NCBI RefSeq assembly: GCF_000153125.2
Contig: NZ_CM002299.1
Location: forward strand, 2,107,075 to 2,171,074
Direction of reading: 5' to 3'
DNA: 64,000 nt
Source: Congregibacter litoralis KT71
Lineage (GTDB): Bacteria; Pseudomonadota; Gammaproteobacteria; Pseudomonadales; Halieaceae
In this document: positions 56,209-64,000 of the stretch, piece by piece
Position numbering within the stretch: position 1 is the stretch's first letter
Layout: every line of letters begins with the position of its first letter
Translations under genes and position numbers: made by a program
Notes under the pieces: model-generated
Seen by the model: only the letters and a program-made list of their open reading frames with translations
What the model was told of the DNA's origin: nothing
The model's database searches: none

Positions 56209-56957
56209 TAAATCACCTTCGCTTCGTTTTTCAGTTTGTCGACCAGCTGTTCCACGGACTCTACCTTGATGCCCGCGGAGCGCTCCGGTGGCGGCTCAAC
56301 CTTGACAAGGGTCAGATGCGATGTGACCTGCACGCCCAGTTCATCGGGGGTCAACACGTCCAGAGGCTTCTTCTTTGCCTTCATGATGTTGGGCAGAGAC
56401 GCGTACCGGGGTTCGTTCAAACGCAGATCCGTTGTAACGATAGCCGGCAAATTCAGACTGATGGTCTGCATGCCGCCGTCAACTTCCCGGGTCACGGCGA
56501 GCTTGTCACCATCGACCTTGATCTCGGAGGCAAAGGTGCCCTGAGGCATGCCTGCCAGAGCGCCCAGCATTTGTCCCGTCTGGTTGTTGTCGCCATCGAT
56601 GGACTGCTTGCCCATGATGATGAGATCGGGAGATTCTTTTTCTACGACGCCCTTGAGCAGCTTGGCAATGACCAGGGGCTCGGGGTTACCCTCGACCTCA
56701 ACCTGGATGCCGCGGTCCGCCCCCAGGGCAAGAGCCGTACGAATCTGCTCCTGGCAGCTCTTCTCGCCGATGGAAACAGCAACAATTTCCGTGGCCGTGC
56801 CCGCTTCCTTGAGACGCACCGCTTCCTCTACCGCAATCTCGCAGAACGGATTAATGGACATCTTGACGTTGTTCAGATCGACGTCTGAACCGTCGGCCTT
56901 GGCGCGCACCTTGACGTTGTAGTCGACGACACGCTTGACTGCGACGAGAACCTTCAT
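56208..56957 (-). CDS. etfB: Electron transfer flavoprotein beta subunit
   Basis: 249 residues from ATG 56957 ([18 protein letters not shown]), with GGGAGA 5 bases upstream; a start 12 bases earlier overlaps that site. ETF-beta signature around [24 protein letters not shown] site region [17 protein letters not shown]. Translationally coupled to etfA. Confidence 0.97.
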   Translation of the reverse strand: MKVLVAVKRVVDYNVKVRAKADGSDVDLNNVKMSINPFCEIAVEEAVRLKEAGTATEIVAVSIGEKSCQEQIRTALALGADRGIQVEVEGNPEPLVIAKLLKGVVEKESPDLIIMGKQSIDGDNNQTGQMLGALAGMPQGTFASEIKVDGDKLAVTREVDGGMQTISLNLPAIVTTDLRLNEPRYASLPNIMKAKKKPLDVLTPDELGVQVTSHLTLVKVEPPPERSAGIKVESVEQLVDKLKNEAKVI

Positions 56958-57327
56958 ACTTTCTCCCATACCGGGTTGATCGGGGTTAAACGAACTTCAG
57001 GAACTGCGGAACCGCTGCTCCCTGGAAAAAACGCGGGCAAATGGTGCCGCTATTGCCGATCCAGGTCAATAGCGCTCTATTTGCACCCATCCTGCATTAA
57101 TGATAGCGGAATTGGCGTCCAACGCCCGGTAGCCTGATTTCCGGACTCTGGAATCGGTAGAACTCGCCCGAGAACGAAAGCGTCAATCGCCAGCTTCGTC
57201 ATCGAGGTAGCCATAAGGATCTCGCAAAACTCTGTGGCTTTGAGGGTGCACGAAACTTTATAATAGGAGACTACATTTTTCGTCGTCCGGTCCCGGGCGC
57301 CCAAACCACAGCGAGAGAGGTTACCCA
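56958..57327. other. Gene-free 370 bp between etfBA and ETF-QO
   Basis: Divergent promoter region. Holds the -10 box at 57259-57264 on the plus strand. I found no clear PsrA/FadR-type palindrome and no small gene I can support. Confidence 0.5.
57259..57264 (+). promoter_or_regulatory. Probable -10 box for ETF-QO
   Basis: Perfect TATAAT 63 bases before GTG 57328. No strong -35 at the right spacing; leader of about 55 bases implied. Confidence 0.45.
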
Positions 57328-58977
57328 GTGGAACGCGAAGCCATGGAGTTCGATGTTGTTATTGTTGGTGCCGGTCCGTCCGGACTGTCGGCGGCTTGCC
57401 GGATTATGCAGCTGGCACAGGAAAATGATCGCGAACTGACGGTATGCGTGGTTGAGAAAGGATCGGAGGTGGGTGCTCATATTCTCTCCGGTGCGGTACT
57501 TGAGCCCCATGCCCTCAGCGAACTGTTCCCTACCTGGGAAGAAATGGGTGCTCCTCTGAAAACCAAAGTGACGGAGGATCATTTCTACTTTTATACCGGA
57601 GAAAAATCCGCAACCAAACTACCTAACTTTGCGATCCCCAAGCCTACGCACAACGAGGGCAACTACATCGTGTCCATGGGGAATGTCTGCCGCTGGCTGG
57701 CAGAGCAGGCAGAAAACCTCGGTGTTGAAGTCTATCCCGGTTTCGCCGCGTCAGAAGTGCTCTACGGGGACGACGGCAGCGTCAAGGGCATTGCCACGGG
57801 CGACATGGGTATCAGCGCCGAGGGCGAGGAAAAAGACAGCTACATGCGGGGCATGGAATTGCACGCAAAGTACACCCTGTTTGCGGAGGGCTGCCGGGGA
57901 CATCTGGGCAAACAGCTCATCAGCAAATTCGGTCTTGATGACGGTAAAGATCCGCAGCATTACGGCATCGGCATCAAGGAAATCTGGGAAATTCCCCCGG
58001 AGAAGCATCAGCCGGGCCTTGTGGTTCATGGCCTGGGCTGGCCATTAAAGGAGAGTGGCTCCAGCGGTGGTGCGTTTCTTTACCATGCGGACGATAACCA
58101 GGTGTACATCGGTTTTATCACCGACCTGAACTATAGCAACCCTCACGTGTCTCCCTACGAGGAGTTTCAGCGCTGGAAGCATCACCCTGAGACGCTTAAG
58201 TACCTTGAGGGCGGTTCACGCCTGAGCTATGGGGCCCGGGCAATCGCAAAAGGCGGTTTGAATTCTCTGCCGCAGATGCAGTTTCCCGGTGGTCTGCTCA
58301 TTGGTTGTGATGCGGGAACTCTCAACTCCGTAAAGATTAAGGGTAATCACACCGCGATGAAAAGCGGACTCGTTGCCGCGGAAGCCGTGGTCGAGGCCTT
58401 ATTGTCTGACGCCCCGCCGGCTCAGCTCGACAGCTTTGAAGCCAAAGTCCGCGATTCCTGGCTTTACGATGAGCTCTACAGCACGCGGAATTTCTCCGGC
58501 TATATGCACAAGTTCGGTTTCATGCTGGGCGCCGCCATGGTGTGGATTGATCAGAATATTTTTGGCGGCAAGGTGCCTTTCACCCTCCACGACAGCAAGC
58601 CTGACTACGCGGTACTCAAGCCCGCAGCGGAGTGCGCAAAGATCACCTACCCGAAACCCGACAATGTCATCAGCTTCGACAAGTTGTCGTCGGTGTTCCT
58701 GTCGAACACCAACCATGAAGAGGACCAGCCCTGTCACCTGACCTTGGCGGATAGCGCGATCCCCATCCAGTCCAATCTGCCCATCTACGATGAACCGGCG
58801 CAGCGCTATTGCCCTGCGGGCGTCTATGAGGTGGTGGAAGATGATCAGGGGAAGCGTTTTCAAATCAATGCGCAAAACTGTGTTCACTGTAAAACCTGTG
58901 ACATCAAGGATCCTGCGCAGAACATTACCTGGGTGACGCCTGAGGGCTTCGGCGGGCCGAATTACCCGAATATGTGA
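57328..58977 (+). CDS. Electron transfer flavoprotein-ubiquinone oxidoreductase
   Basis: 549 residues from GTG 57328, with GAGAGG 7 bases upstream; ATG 57343 is an alternative. FAD site (VVIVGAGPSGLSAACRI), ubiquinone-binding middle (GGAFLYHADDNQVYIGF, SYGARAIAKGGLNSLP, GCDAGTLNSVKIKG), and C-terminal 4Fe-4S cysteines in YCPAGVYEV and NCVHCKTCDIKDP. Passes electrons from EtfAB to the quinone pool at the inner membrane. Divergent from etfBA. Confidence 0.96.
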   Translation: MEREAMEFDVVIVGAGPSGLSAACRIMQLAQENDRELTVCVVEKGSEVGAHILSGAVLEPHALSELFPTWEEMGAPLKTKVTEDHFYFYTGEKSATKLPNFAIPKPTHNEGNYIVSMGNVCRWLAEQAENLGVEVYPGFAASEVLYGDDGSVKGIATGDMGISAEGEEKDSYMRGMELHAKYTLFAEGCRGHLGKQLISKFGLDDGKDPQHYGIGIKEIWEIPPEKHQPGLVVHGLGWPLKESGSSGGAFLYHADDNQVYIGFITDLNYSNPHVSPYEEFQRWKHHPETLKYLEGGSRLSYGARAIAKGGLNSLPQMQFPGGLLIGCDAGTLNSVKIKGNHTAMKSGLVAAEAVVEALLSDAPPAQLDSFEAKVRDSWLYDELYSTRNFSGYMHKFGFMLGAAMVWIDQNIFGGKVPFTLHDSKPDYAVLKPAAECAKITYPKPDNVISFDKLSSVFLSNTNHEEDQPCHLTLADSAIPIQSNLPIYDEPAQRYCPAGVYEVVEDDQGKRFQINAQNCVHCKTCDIKDPAQNITWVTPEGFGGPNYPNM

Positions 58978-59005
58978 TTCGGACTGGTAGTCAGAGTCAG
59001 GAGAG

Positions 59006-59040
59006 GAGCCCGGGAACGGGCTCTCATTCGGTATTTTTTT
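59006..59040 (+). terminator. Probable terminator after ETF-QO
   Basis: Stem GAGCCCG/CGGGCTC (59006-59012, 59017-59023) with GGAA tetraloop; a seven-T run follows at 59034-59040, further from the stem than usual. Confidence 0.55.
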
Positions 59041-59095
59041 GTAAGCGCCAGGTTTCAGGCACTGGGCGCTAGTGGCCGCGGCGCTTCAGGTAGCT

Positions 59096-59641
59096 TTAGG
59101 TCACAGCACCTAAGCTTATTTTTTCGCCACCGCTGATGACAAACGCCGTATCACCCTCTAGCTGCGCGGCATTTACCAGGCGATACCAGGCGGCGCGGGT
59201 AATCTGCGCTGTGAGCCCGTTCGGGACTTCAATATAGGGTTCTCCGGCTGTTTCATCATCGACGCCAGGTAAATGAAGACGATTGGGGCCCCCGAGCTGA
59301 CAACGCCCTCCGGTATTGAGCAGCACCCGCAGGACGTCATCGACGAATTCACAATCAATGCCGAGTAATGCGTGTCGCTCTACCTGAATACGCCACTTTT
59401 CTGAGGGGGTGACGAGATAGTAATGCCCGTCGCCCTCCCGTCTCAGAAGCGACGCAAAGACGCGCACCAGCCCCTCGCGATGAATGATGTCGCCATCGTG
59501 GGTCCAGGAGCCATCGGCAAGAATGCGGATGTCGATATCACCGCTTAGCGCCGGCGACCAGCCGGCCAGGGCATCGGGGTCGGGCAAGCCCGACGTGGCA
59601 GCGACAATCGTATCGACGATCTTCTGAAGGGATTTACCCAC
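59096..59641 (-). CDS. DUF1285 family protein
   Basis: 181 residues. Opening helices then SGDIDIRILADGSWTHDG, IHREGLVRVFASLLRRE, YLVTPSEKWRIQVE are the DUF1285 core. Soluble, probably ligand binding; function unproven. Ends convergently with ETF-QO and lies 36 bp downstream of ppiD. Confidence 0.92.
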   Translation of the reverse strand: MGKSLQKIVDTIVAATSGLPDPDALAGWSPALSGDIDIRILADGSWTHDGDIIHREGLVRVFASLLRREGDGHYYLVTPSEKWRIQVERHALLGIDCEFVDDVLRVLLNTGGRCQLGGPNRLHLPGVDDETAGEPYIEVPNGLTAQITRAAWYRLVNAAQLEGDTAFVISGGEKISLGAVT

Positions 59642-59677
59642 GCGACTTACCCACGCTATCCACCCACGGTACGGCGC

Positions 59678-61546
59678 TTAGTAAACGATGACCTCAACCC
59701 GTTCCCGAAGGCTGCGTTCATATTGCTGTTGCAAGGTGCCGCCCGTTTCACCGGCGATACGCTGGCGGAGACTGTTTTGCTCCTCCGCGGGCAGATCTTC
59801 AGGATCACCGGCGTTCACCCTCGCCAGCTCGACGATGTAGGTGGCGTCCGGGTCATCACTGACGATCTCGCGTACGGCGTTGCCATCTGTAGGTGCCGCC
59901 ATGGAAAACAAACGTTCACGCACCACGGGGGGCAGCGTAGGGCTGTCTCTGCGAGCACCCAGCTCCACCTGCCACTGAAACCCCGCTGCGTTTGCCGCTT
60001 CCTCGACGGTGTTTCCATCGTCCAGTGCTGCCAACAGCTCGCGAGCCTCCGCTGCGGCTGCTTCTCTGGCGAGGCGATCTCGCAAAAGGTCCTCTATCTC
60101 GCCGGCAACGCTTTCCAGTGGCACTTGAGCCGGCGGGCGCCGCTCTGCAACGCGCAGCAGCACAAATTGCTCGGGACTCAGCTCCAGTACTTCACTGTTG
60201 TGGCCCGCCTCCAGCACATCTTCAGAAAAGGCTGCCTGGAGGAGCACCGGGCGACTGAACAGGCCTTCTCTCTGATTGCGGGTCACGGGGTCTGATGTTT
60301 GCACCGTGAGCTCCAGGGCCTCTGCCGGCGCATCGAGATCGGCTGCGTTAAACGCGATGTCCCGGAGGCGTTCAACGTCAGAGAGTAGCTCAGCAGCCGC
60401 ATCACGACGGGCAATGCGGTCCTCAAGCTCCTCAGCGACCTCTTCGAAACTCACATTGCTGCCCTCCCGTCGGTCCGTGACCAGCAACAGGTGGGTGCCC
60501 GCCTCCGTTTCGACGGGAGCCGATCGCTCACCGACCGCGAGATTAGCAACCGCGTCCTCCATGGCCTCGGGGAATGTATCTCCCGCCGTGTAGCCCAGAT
60601 CACCTTCGAACTGCGACGATCCGATGTCATCGGAATATTCCGCCGCGGCTTCGGCAAAGCTCATACCGGCATCGAGGGCGGCCTGCGCCTCGGCGATACG
60701 TGCCGCTCGCTCTTCATCATCACCTTCAACAAGGATGTGGGATACGCGGGCTTCCGTGGCAAGTTCAAACTCGTCACGCACCAGCTCAAATTCTTCCCGG
60801 ACCCGCTCTTCATCAATATCTTCAATATAGCGATCCAAGGTGATCTCTACATACTCCAGCACCAGCTGCTCTTCACTCTGAAAACGCTCTGGATTGTCGT
60901 TGTAGAACGCTTCAACGGCTTCATCGCTCACCTCTACCGACGCCATGAAGTCGATGAGCGGTAAGCTTACGTAGCGCACATCACGCCCCTCCAGGGCGAT
61001 GGCGGACGCAAGTTCGAGCTCCGCGGCAGTGGTGAAATCACTCCCCGCGATTCCTGCACGGAGTTGGCCTATTTCGACGTCCTCGGACAGTCGCTCACGG
61101 AACAAAGCAGGCGTAAAGCCGGCACTTGCCAGAGCGCTCTGAAACATGTCCGGCGAAAACTGACCGTCTATCTGAAACTGCCCCATGGATCCGATGATGT
61201 CAGCCAGGGCCTGATCCGAGGTCGTGAGCTCCAGGTCTGCCGCCGCCTGCTTGATGATCTCCCTCTGGATAAGCGTTTCCAGCGCCTGCTGGCTCAGCTG
61301 TGCCTGATCGAGGAGCGCCGGGTCCGCGTTTTCTCCAAGGATGGATAGGAGCCGTCGTTGCTGAACCGATACCTCCTGCTGTAAGGCAAAAGGCGTGATC
61401 TCTTCACCATTCACCTCGGCAACACCGTCGGATCCGCCACTGAAAAGAAGTGACTCAATACCAAATATGGAAAACGAAATAACGATGAGGCCAATGATGA
61501 TTTTGGCGACCGTTCCCTGAGCGTTCGCCCGGATGTCCTGGAGCAT
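59678..61546 (-). CDS. ppiD: Periplasmic folding chaperone PpiD (parvulin-type)
   Basis: 622 residues. N-terminal anchor helix (IIIGLIVISFSIFGIESLLF), SurA-like chaperone region (VNGEEITPFALQQEVS), and a parvulin domain near residues 265-360 (EARVSHILVEGD, AEYSDDIGSSQFEGDLGYTA). The C-terminal half is helical chaperone scaffold. Assists folding of exported and outer-membrane proteins beside the Sec translocon. Downstream of hupB, the conserved lon-hupB-ppiD order. Confidence 0.95.
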   Translation of the reverse strand: MLQDIRANAQGTVAKIIIGLIVISFSIFGIESLLFSGGSDGVAEVNGEEITPFALQQEVSVQQRRLLSILGENADPALLDQAQLSQQALETLIQREIIKQAAADLELTTSDQALADIIGSMGQFQIDGQFSPDMFQSALASAGFTPALFRERLSEDVEIGQLRAGIAGSDFTTAAELELASAIALEGRDVRYVSLPLIDFMASVEVSDEAVEAFYNDNPERFQSEEQLVLEYVEITLDRYIEDIDEERVREEFELVRDEFELATEARVSHILVEGDDEERAARIAEAQAALDAGMSFAEAAAEYSDDIGSSQFEGDLGYTAGDTFPEAMEDAVANLAVGERSAPVETEAGTHLLLVTDRREGSNVSFEEVAEELEDRIARRDAAAELLSDVERLRDIAFNAADLDAPAEALELTVQTSDPVTRNQREGLFSRPVLLQAAFSEDVLEAGHNSEVLELSPEQFVLLRVAERRPPAQVPLESVAGEIEDLLRDRLAREAAAAEARELLAALDDGNTVEEAANAAGFQWQVELGARRDSPTLPPVVRERLFSMAAPTDGNAVREIVSDDPDATYIVELARVNAGDPEDLPAEEQNSLRQRIAGETGGTLQQQYERSLRERVEVIVY

Positions 61547-61600
61547 TGAATTTTTACCCTGCGATGATGAAGAAAAAGAATTCTCTTTCTGCCTTTACGC

Positions 61601-61627
61601 ACAAGGCGCACCCGAAGTGCGCCTTGT
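61601..61627 (-). other. Strong stem-loop between hupB and ppiD
   Basis: Perfect 11-bp stem ACAAGGCGCAC/GTGCGCCTTGT with a 5-base loop. No U-tract follows on the minus strand, so it probably marks RNA processing or partial termination that lets hupB be expressed above ppiD. Confidence 0.65.
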
Positions 61628-61699
61628 ATGAATGTCGTGTAAGAGAGGCCTCGGTCGTCGGTTCAGATCACCGACTCAATTCAGCCCCCCAACAAATCC

Positions 61700-61975
61700 T
61701 CAGGAGTTGACCGCGTCCTTCAGCGCCTTTCCCGCTTTAAAGCCAGGCACGTTGGAGGCTTTGATCTTAATGGTTTCTCCGGTCTGAGGGTTACGGCCGT
61801 CGCGAGCAGCGCGATGCTTCACAGAAAAAGTGCCAAAGCCCACCAGAGACACCTGGTCACCTTTTTTCAAAGTGTCGGTAATGCTGTCTACCACGGCATC
61901 CAATGCACGTCCGGCGTCTGATTTATTGATGTCAGCTGCTGACGCGATAGCGTCGATAAGGTCTGATTTGTTCAC
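61700..61975 (-). CDS. hupB: DNA-binding protein HU (beta type)
   Basis: 91 residues from GTG 61975, preceded by AAGGGGA; extending to an upstream ATG gives 24 unlike residues. [38 protein letters not shown] and [19 protein letters not shown] are classic HU. Bends and compacts DNA. Lies downstream of lon after a 454-bp spacer. Confidence 0.97.
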   Translation of the reverse strand: MNKSDLIDAIASAADINKSDAGRALDAVVDSITDTLKKGDQVSLVGFGTFSVKHRAARDGRNPQTGETIKIKASNVPGFKAGKALKDAVNS

Positions 61976-62429
61976 TAAGGTCCCCTTTTTTAATTTTGAA
62001 TCGTAATCTCTACGATACTTGTCATTGCAAAAACTTTGGCGTTCCATGGCAAAGCCGCTGAAAGTTGTTGAAAGCCCGTCCCGCCTGCCTTGATACCCCG
62101 TTGATCGTTTCGCTTACTGTCACTCTTCTGGCATTGGATAGGCACGCACTGCTTGCCTGCGCCGACAGCGTGAATGCCTTGTAAGGCCGGGCTGACGGCG
62201 GCTTGCCAGGATCAAAGGTGTACCTAGAGACTTTTCTAGAGACTCTTTTAAAGACTCTTTTAAAGACTCTTTTAAAGACTCTTCTAACGACTCATCTAGA
62301 GATGTACCTAGCGATCTCGGCGACCCGCCGGTGCCTGTTTTCGGTGGTTAAAACGAAGCGCCTAACAGCTGCGAGACTGTATACCAGCCTCCTCAGACGG
62401 GTCAACTATCGCCGGGACTATTCAAGGTT
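61976..62429. other. Gene-free 454 bp between lon and hupB
   Basis: Holds the hupB promoter and a 12-bp tandem array (62225-62320). No small gene or RNA recognised. Confidence 0.6.
62225..62320. repeat. 12-bp tandem array, 8 units in exact phase
   Basis: Units at 62225, 62237, 62249, 62261, 62273, 62285, 62297 and 62309. Consensus TAAAGACTCTTT; the central three are nearly identical and the outer ones drift (TAGAGACTCTTT, TAACGACTCATC, TAGCGATCTCGG), the pattern of an array expanding from its middle. On the other strand the core is AGTCTTTA, like the AGTCTTGA of the array at 3720. Confidence 0.92.
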
Positions 62430-64000
62430 TTAATGGGTATTTATACGGCTCTCATCGCCGTCGCGTCCCTTCTCGGCCTGGGATCTCTCAGATCCCGCAA
62501 GATAGTCCTCATCACTCAGGGGCACAGGCGGACTCTCCAGGGCAACGGCAAGGACCTCATCAATCCACTTCACGGCAATGATCTCCAGATCTTCCTTGAT
62601 GTTATCGGGAACTTCCTGAAGGTCACGCTCGTTTTCCTTGGGAATGATGACCGTCTTGATGCCGCCCCGCCGGGCTGCGAGGAGCTTCTCTTTCAATCCG
62701 CCGATGGGAAGTACTTCCCCGCGGAGGGTGATCTCTCCGGTCATCGCCACATCGGCGCGTACCGGGATCTCCGTCGATACAGAGACAAGGGCCGTGCACA
62801 TGGCGACTCCGGCGCTGGGACCATCCTTGGGCGTCGCCCCTTCGGGGACATGGATGTGCATATCGTGGCTGTCGTGGTAGCTCGCGGGAATTCCCAGAAG
62901 CTGTGAGCGACTACGGACAACCGTGCTCGCCGCCTGGATGGATTCCTGCATCACGTCGCCGAGGGAGCCGGTTTTTACGTAGCGGCCCTTGCCGGCCACC
63001 GCAGCGGTCTCAATGGTCAGGAGTTCCCCCCCCACGGAGGTCCATGCGAGACCCGTCACCTGTCCGATCTTGTTCTCTTCTTCGGCAACGCCGTAGTTAA
63101 ATTTCCTGACGCCCAGCAGGGTGGAGAGCATCTCCGGCGTGACCGTCGCACCGTACTCACTCTCCTTGAGGGTGATGGCTTTGACCATCTTTCGGCAAAT
63201 CTTCGCAATCTCCCGCTCCAGGGCACGGACACCGGCTTCGCGGGAGTAGTATCGAATCACGTCAATGAGTGCTTCTTCGGTGATGGTCAGCTCATCGGTC
63301 TTGAGGCCGTTACGCTTGATCTGCTTCGGTATGAGATAACGCTGGGCGATATTGAGTTTTTCATCTTCCGTATAGCCCGGCAGACGAATAACTTCCATGC
63401 GATCAAGGAGCGGTCCCGGTATGTTCATGGTGTTGAGGCCACACGACATGACTCAGACCTTCGAGTCCACTTCGAGTAGTGATCATGAACTGATGTTCTG
63501 TCTGGATCTAGCACTTCCAAAGCGCTGAGCCGGATCGCCCCGGTGATCCATGCCCATCTTGTCGATTTCGTCGAGCAGGAAGAGCGGATTCCGCACGCCG
63601 GCCTTGGCCATTTTTTGCAGTAATTTACCCGGCATGGAGCCGATATAAGTTCTGCGATGCCCGCGGATCTCGGCTTCATCACGTACGCCGCCAAGCGCCA
63701 TGCGGACAAATTTGCGATTGGTGGCGCGCGCGATGGACTCACCCAGGGAGGTTTTACCAACACCCGGAGGGCCGACGAGGCACAGCACGGGACCCTTGAC
63801 CTTGCGCACGCGCTTCTGCACCGCGAGGTATTCCAGGATGCGTTCTTTGACTTCCTCCAGGCCATAATGATCTGCGTCAAGAATGTCCGTGGCACGCTTC
63901 AGGTCATGCTTCACCTTGCTGCGCTTTGCCCACGGGACGCTGACCATCCAGTCAATGTAGCTACGGAGTACAGATGCCTCTGCGGACATGGGGGACATCA
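62430..64000 (-). pseudogene. lon: Lon ATP-dependent protease, damaged reading frame, 5' end beyond window
   Basis: Two in-frame blocks of one Lon chain: 63998 down to about 63528 ([17 protein letters not shown], Walker [14 protein letters not shown], Walker [11 protein letters not shown]) and 63428 down to 62430 (MNIPGPLLDRMEVIRL, catalytic serine in PKDGPSAGVAM, catalytic lysine in GGLKEKLLAA). Between them, 63429-63527, the frame breaks repeatedly: [15 protein letters not shown] and LEVD are readable but in changing frames, over 99 bases where E. coli Lon needs 111. Lon is an AAA+ serine protease of the cytoplasm. The damage looks like under-called bases rather than true decay, because both flanks are perfectly conserved and in the same frame. 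Confidence 0.85.

Noticed and set aside
62225..62320. CRISPR array
   Set aside because: Units are 12 bp with no spacers and no cas genes nearby; the same applies to the other arrays.
62430..63998. Two separate lon-like genes
   Set aside because: The two blocks are consecutive parts of one Lon chain in the same frame, joined by a damaged 99-base stretch.
1..64000. tRNA or rRNA genes
   Set aside because: No T-loop plus acceptor pairing or rRNA-like stretch was found on reading the spacers; a tRNAscan-SE run would be decisive.

Overview
The window reads as one continuous chromosomal segment of a moderately GC-rich marine-type gammaproteobacterium. Tex, NfuA, NhaB, CsaA, SohB, NudC, MltD, GloB/RNase HI/DnaQ, DUF2970, DUF1285 and the lon-hupB-ppiD order all fit Gammaproteobacteria. 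The carotenoid oxygenase, sulfide-oxidation operon and TIGR03623-type AddAB pair suggest the OM60/NOR5 (Halieaceae) group, but that placement is inference from gene content. I see no rRNA, tRNA, CRISPR array, insertion sequence or prophage.

Layout. 1-5.5 kb: 3' part of a Cache-GGDEF diguanylate cyclase, tex, an 11-bp repeat array and a secreted amidohydrolase. 5.6-7.5 kb: an AT-richer patch with two unknown small genes and a GNAT. 7.7-17.3 kb: a tandem HxlR regulator facing a six-gene minus-strand catabolic operon (thiolase, PaaN-like aldehyde dehydrogenase, SCP-x-like thiolase, flavin oxidoreductase, CoA-transferase, carotenoid oxygenase), then a second GNAT. 17.4-21.9 kb: a tightly coupled sulfide-oxidation operon (persulfide dioxygenase, rhodanese-like/SQR fusion, SulP transporter, unknown 72-residue membrane protein). 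22-23.4 kb: a frameshifted CHASE3-GGDEF gene that seems to start with AUU. 23.4-37.7 kb: housekeeping genes (csaA, TolB-like lipoprotein, DUF2237, sohB, nudC, nhaB, dnaQ, rnhA, methyltransferase, gloB, mltD) and an RND efflux pair. 37.8-43.8 kb: AddAB-like helicase-nuclease pair. 43.9-55 kb: DAHP synthase, nfuA, metH, DUF2970, a 39-residue membrane protein, a serine hydrolase, cysI-DUF934 and a CPA2 antiporter. 55-59 kb: etfBA divergent from ETF-QO. 59-64 kb: DUF1285, ppiD, hupB and lon, cut by the window end and damaged by a cluster of small deletions.

Functionally, the sulfide operon makes a complete route: sulfide to persulfide (SQR), transfer (rhodanese-like domain), oxidation to sulfite (dioxygenase), and anion transport (SulP). 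The catabolic operon can be read as cleavage of an alkene by the carotenoid oxygenase, oxidation of the aldehyde, CoA activation and thiolytic shortening. EtfAB and ETF-QO would take electrons from acyl-CoA dehydrogenases encoded elsewhere.

The most unusual structural signal is a set of short-period imperfect tandem arrays (11, 12 or 17 bp, mostly 12) between unrelated genes, often starting at or near a stop codon. Unit sequence differs by locus, but several arrays share an AGTCTT(T/G)A-like core. One 12-bp array lies in frame inside the DUF2970 gene.
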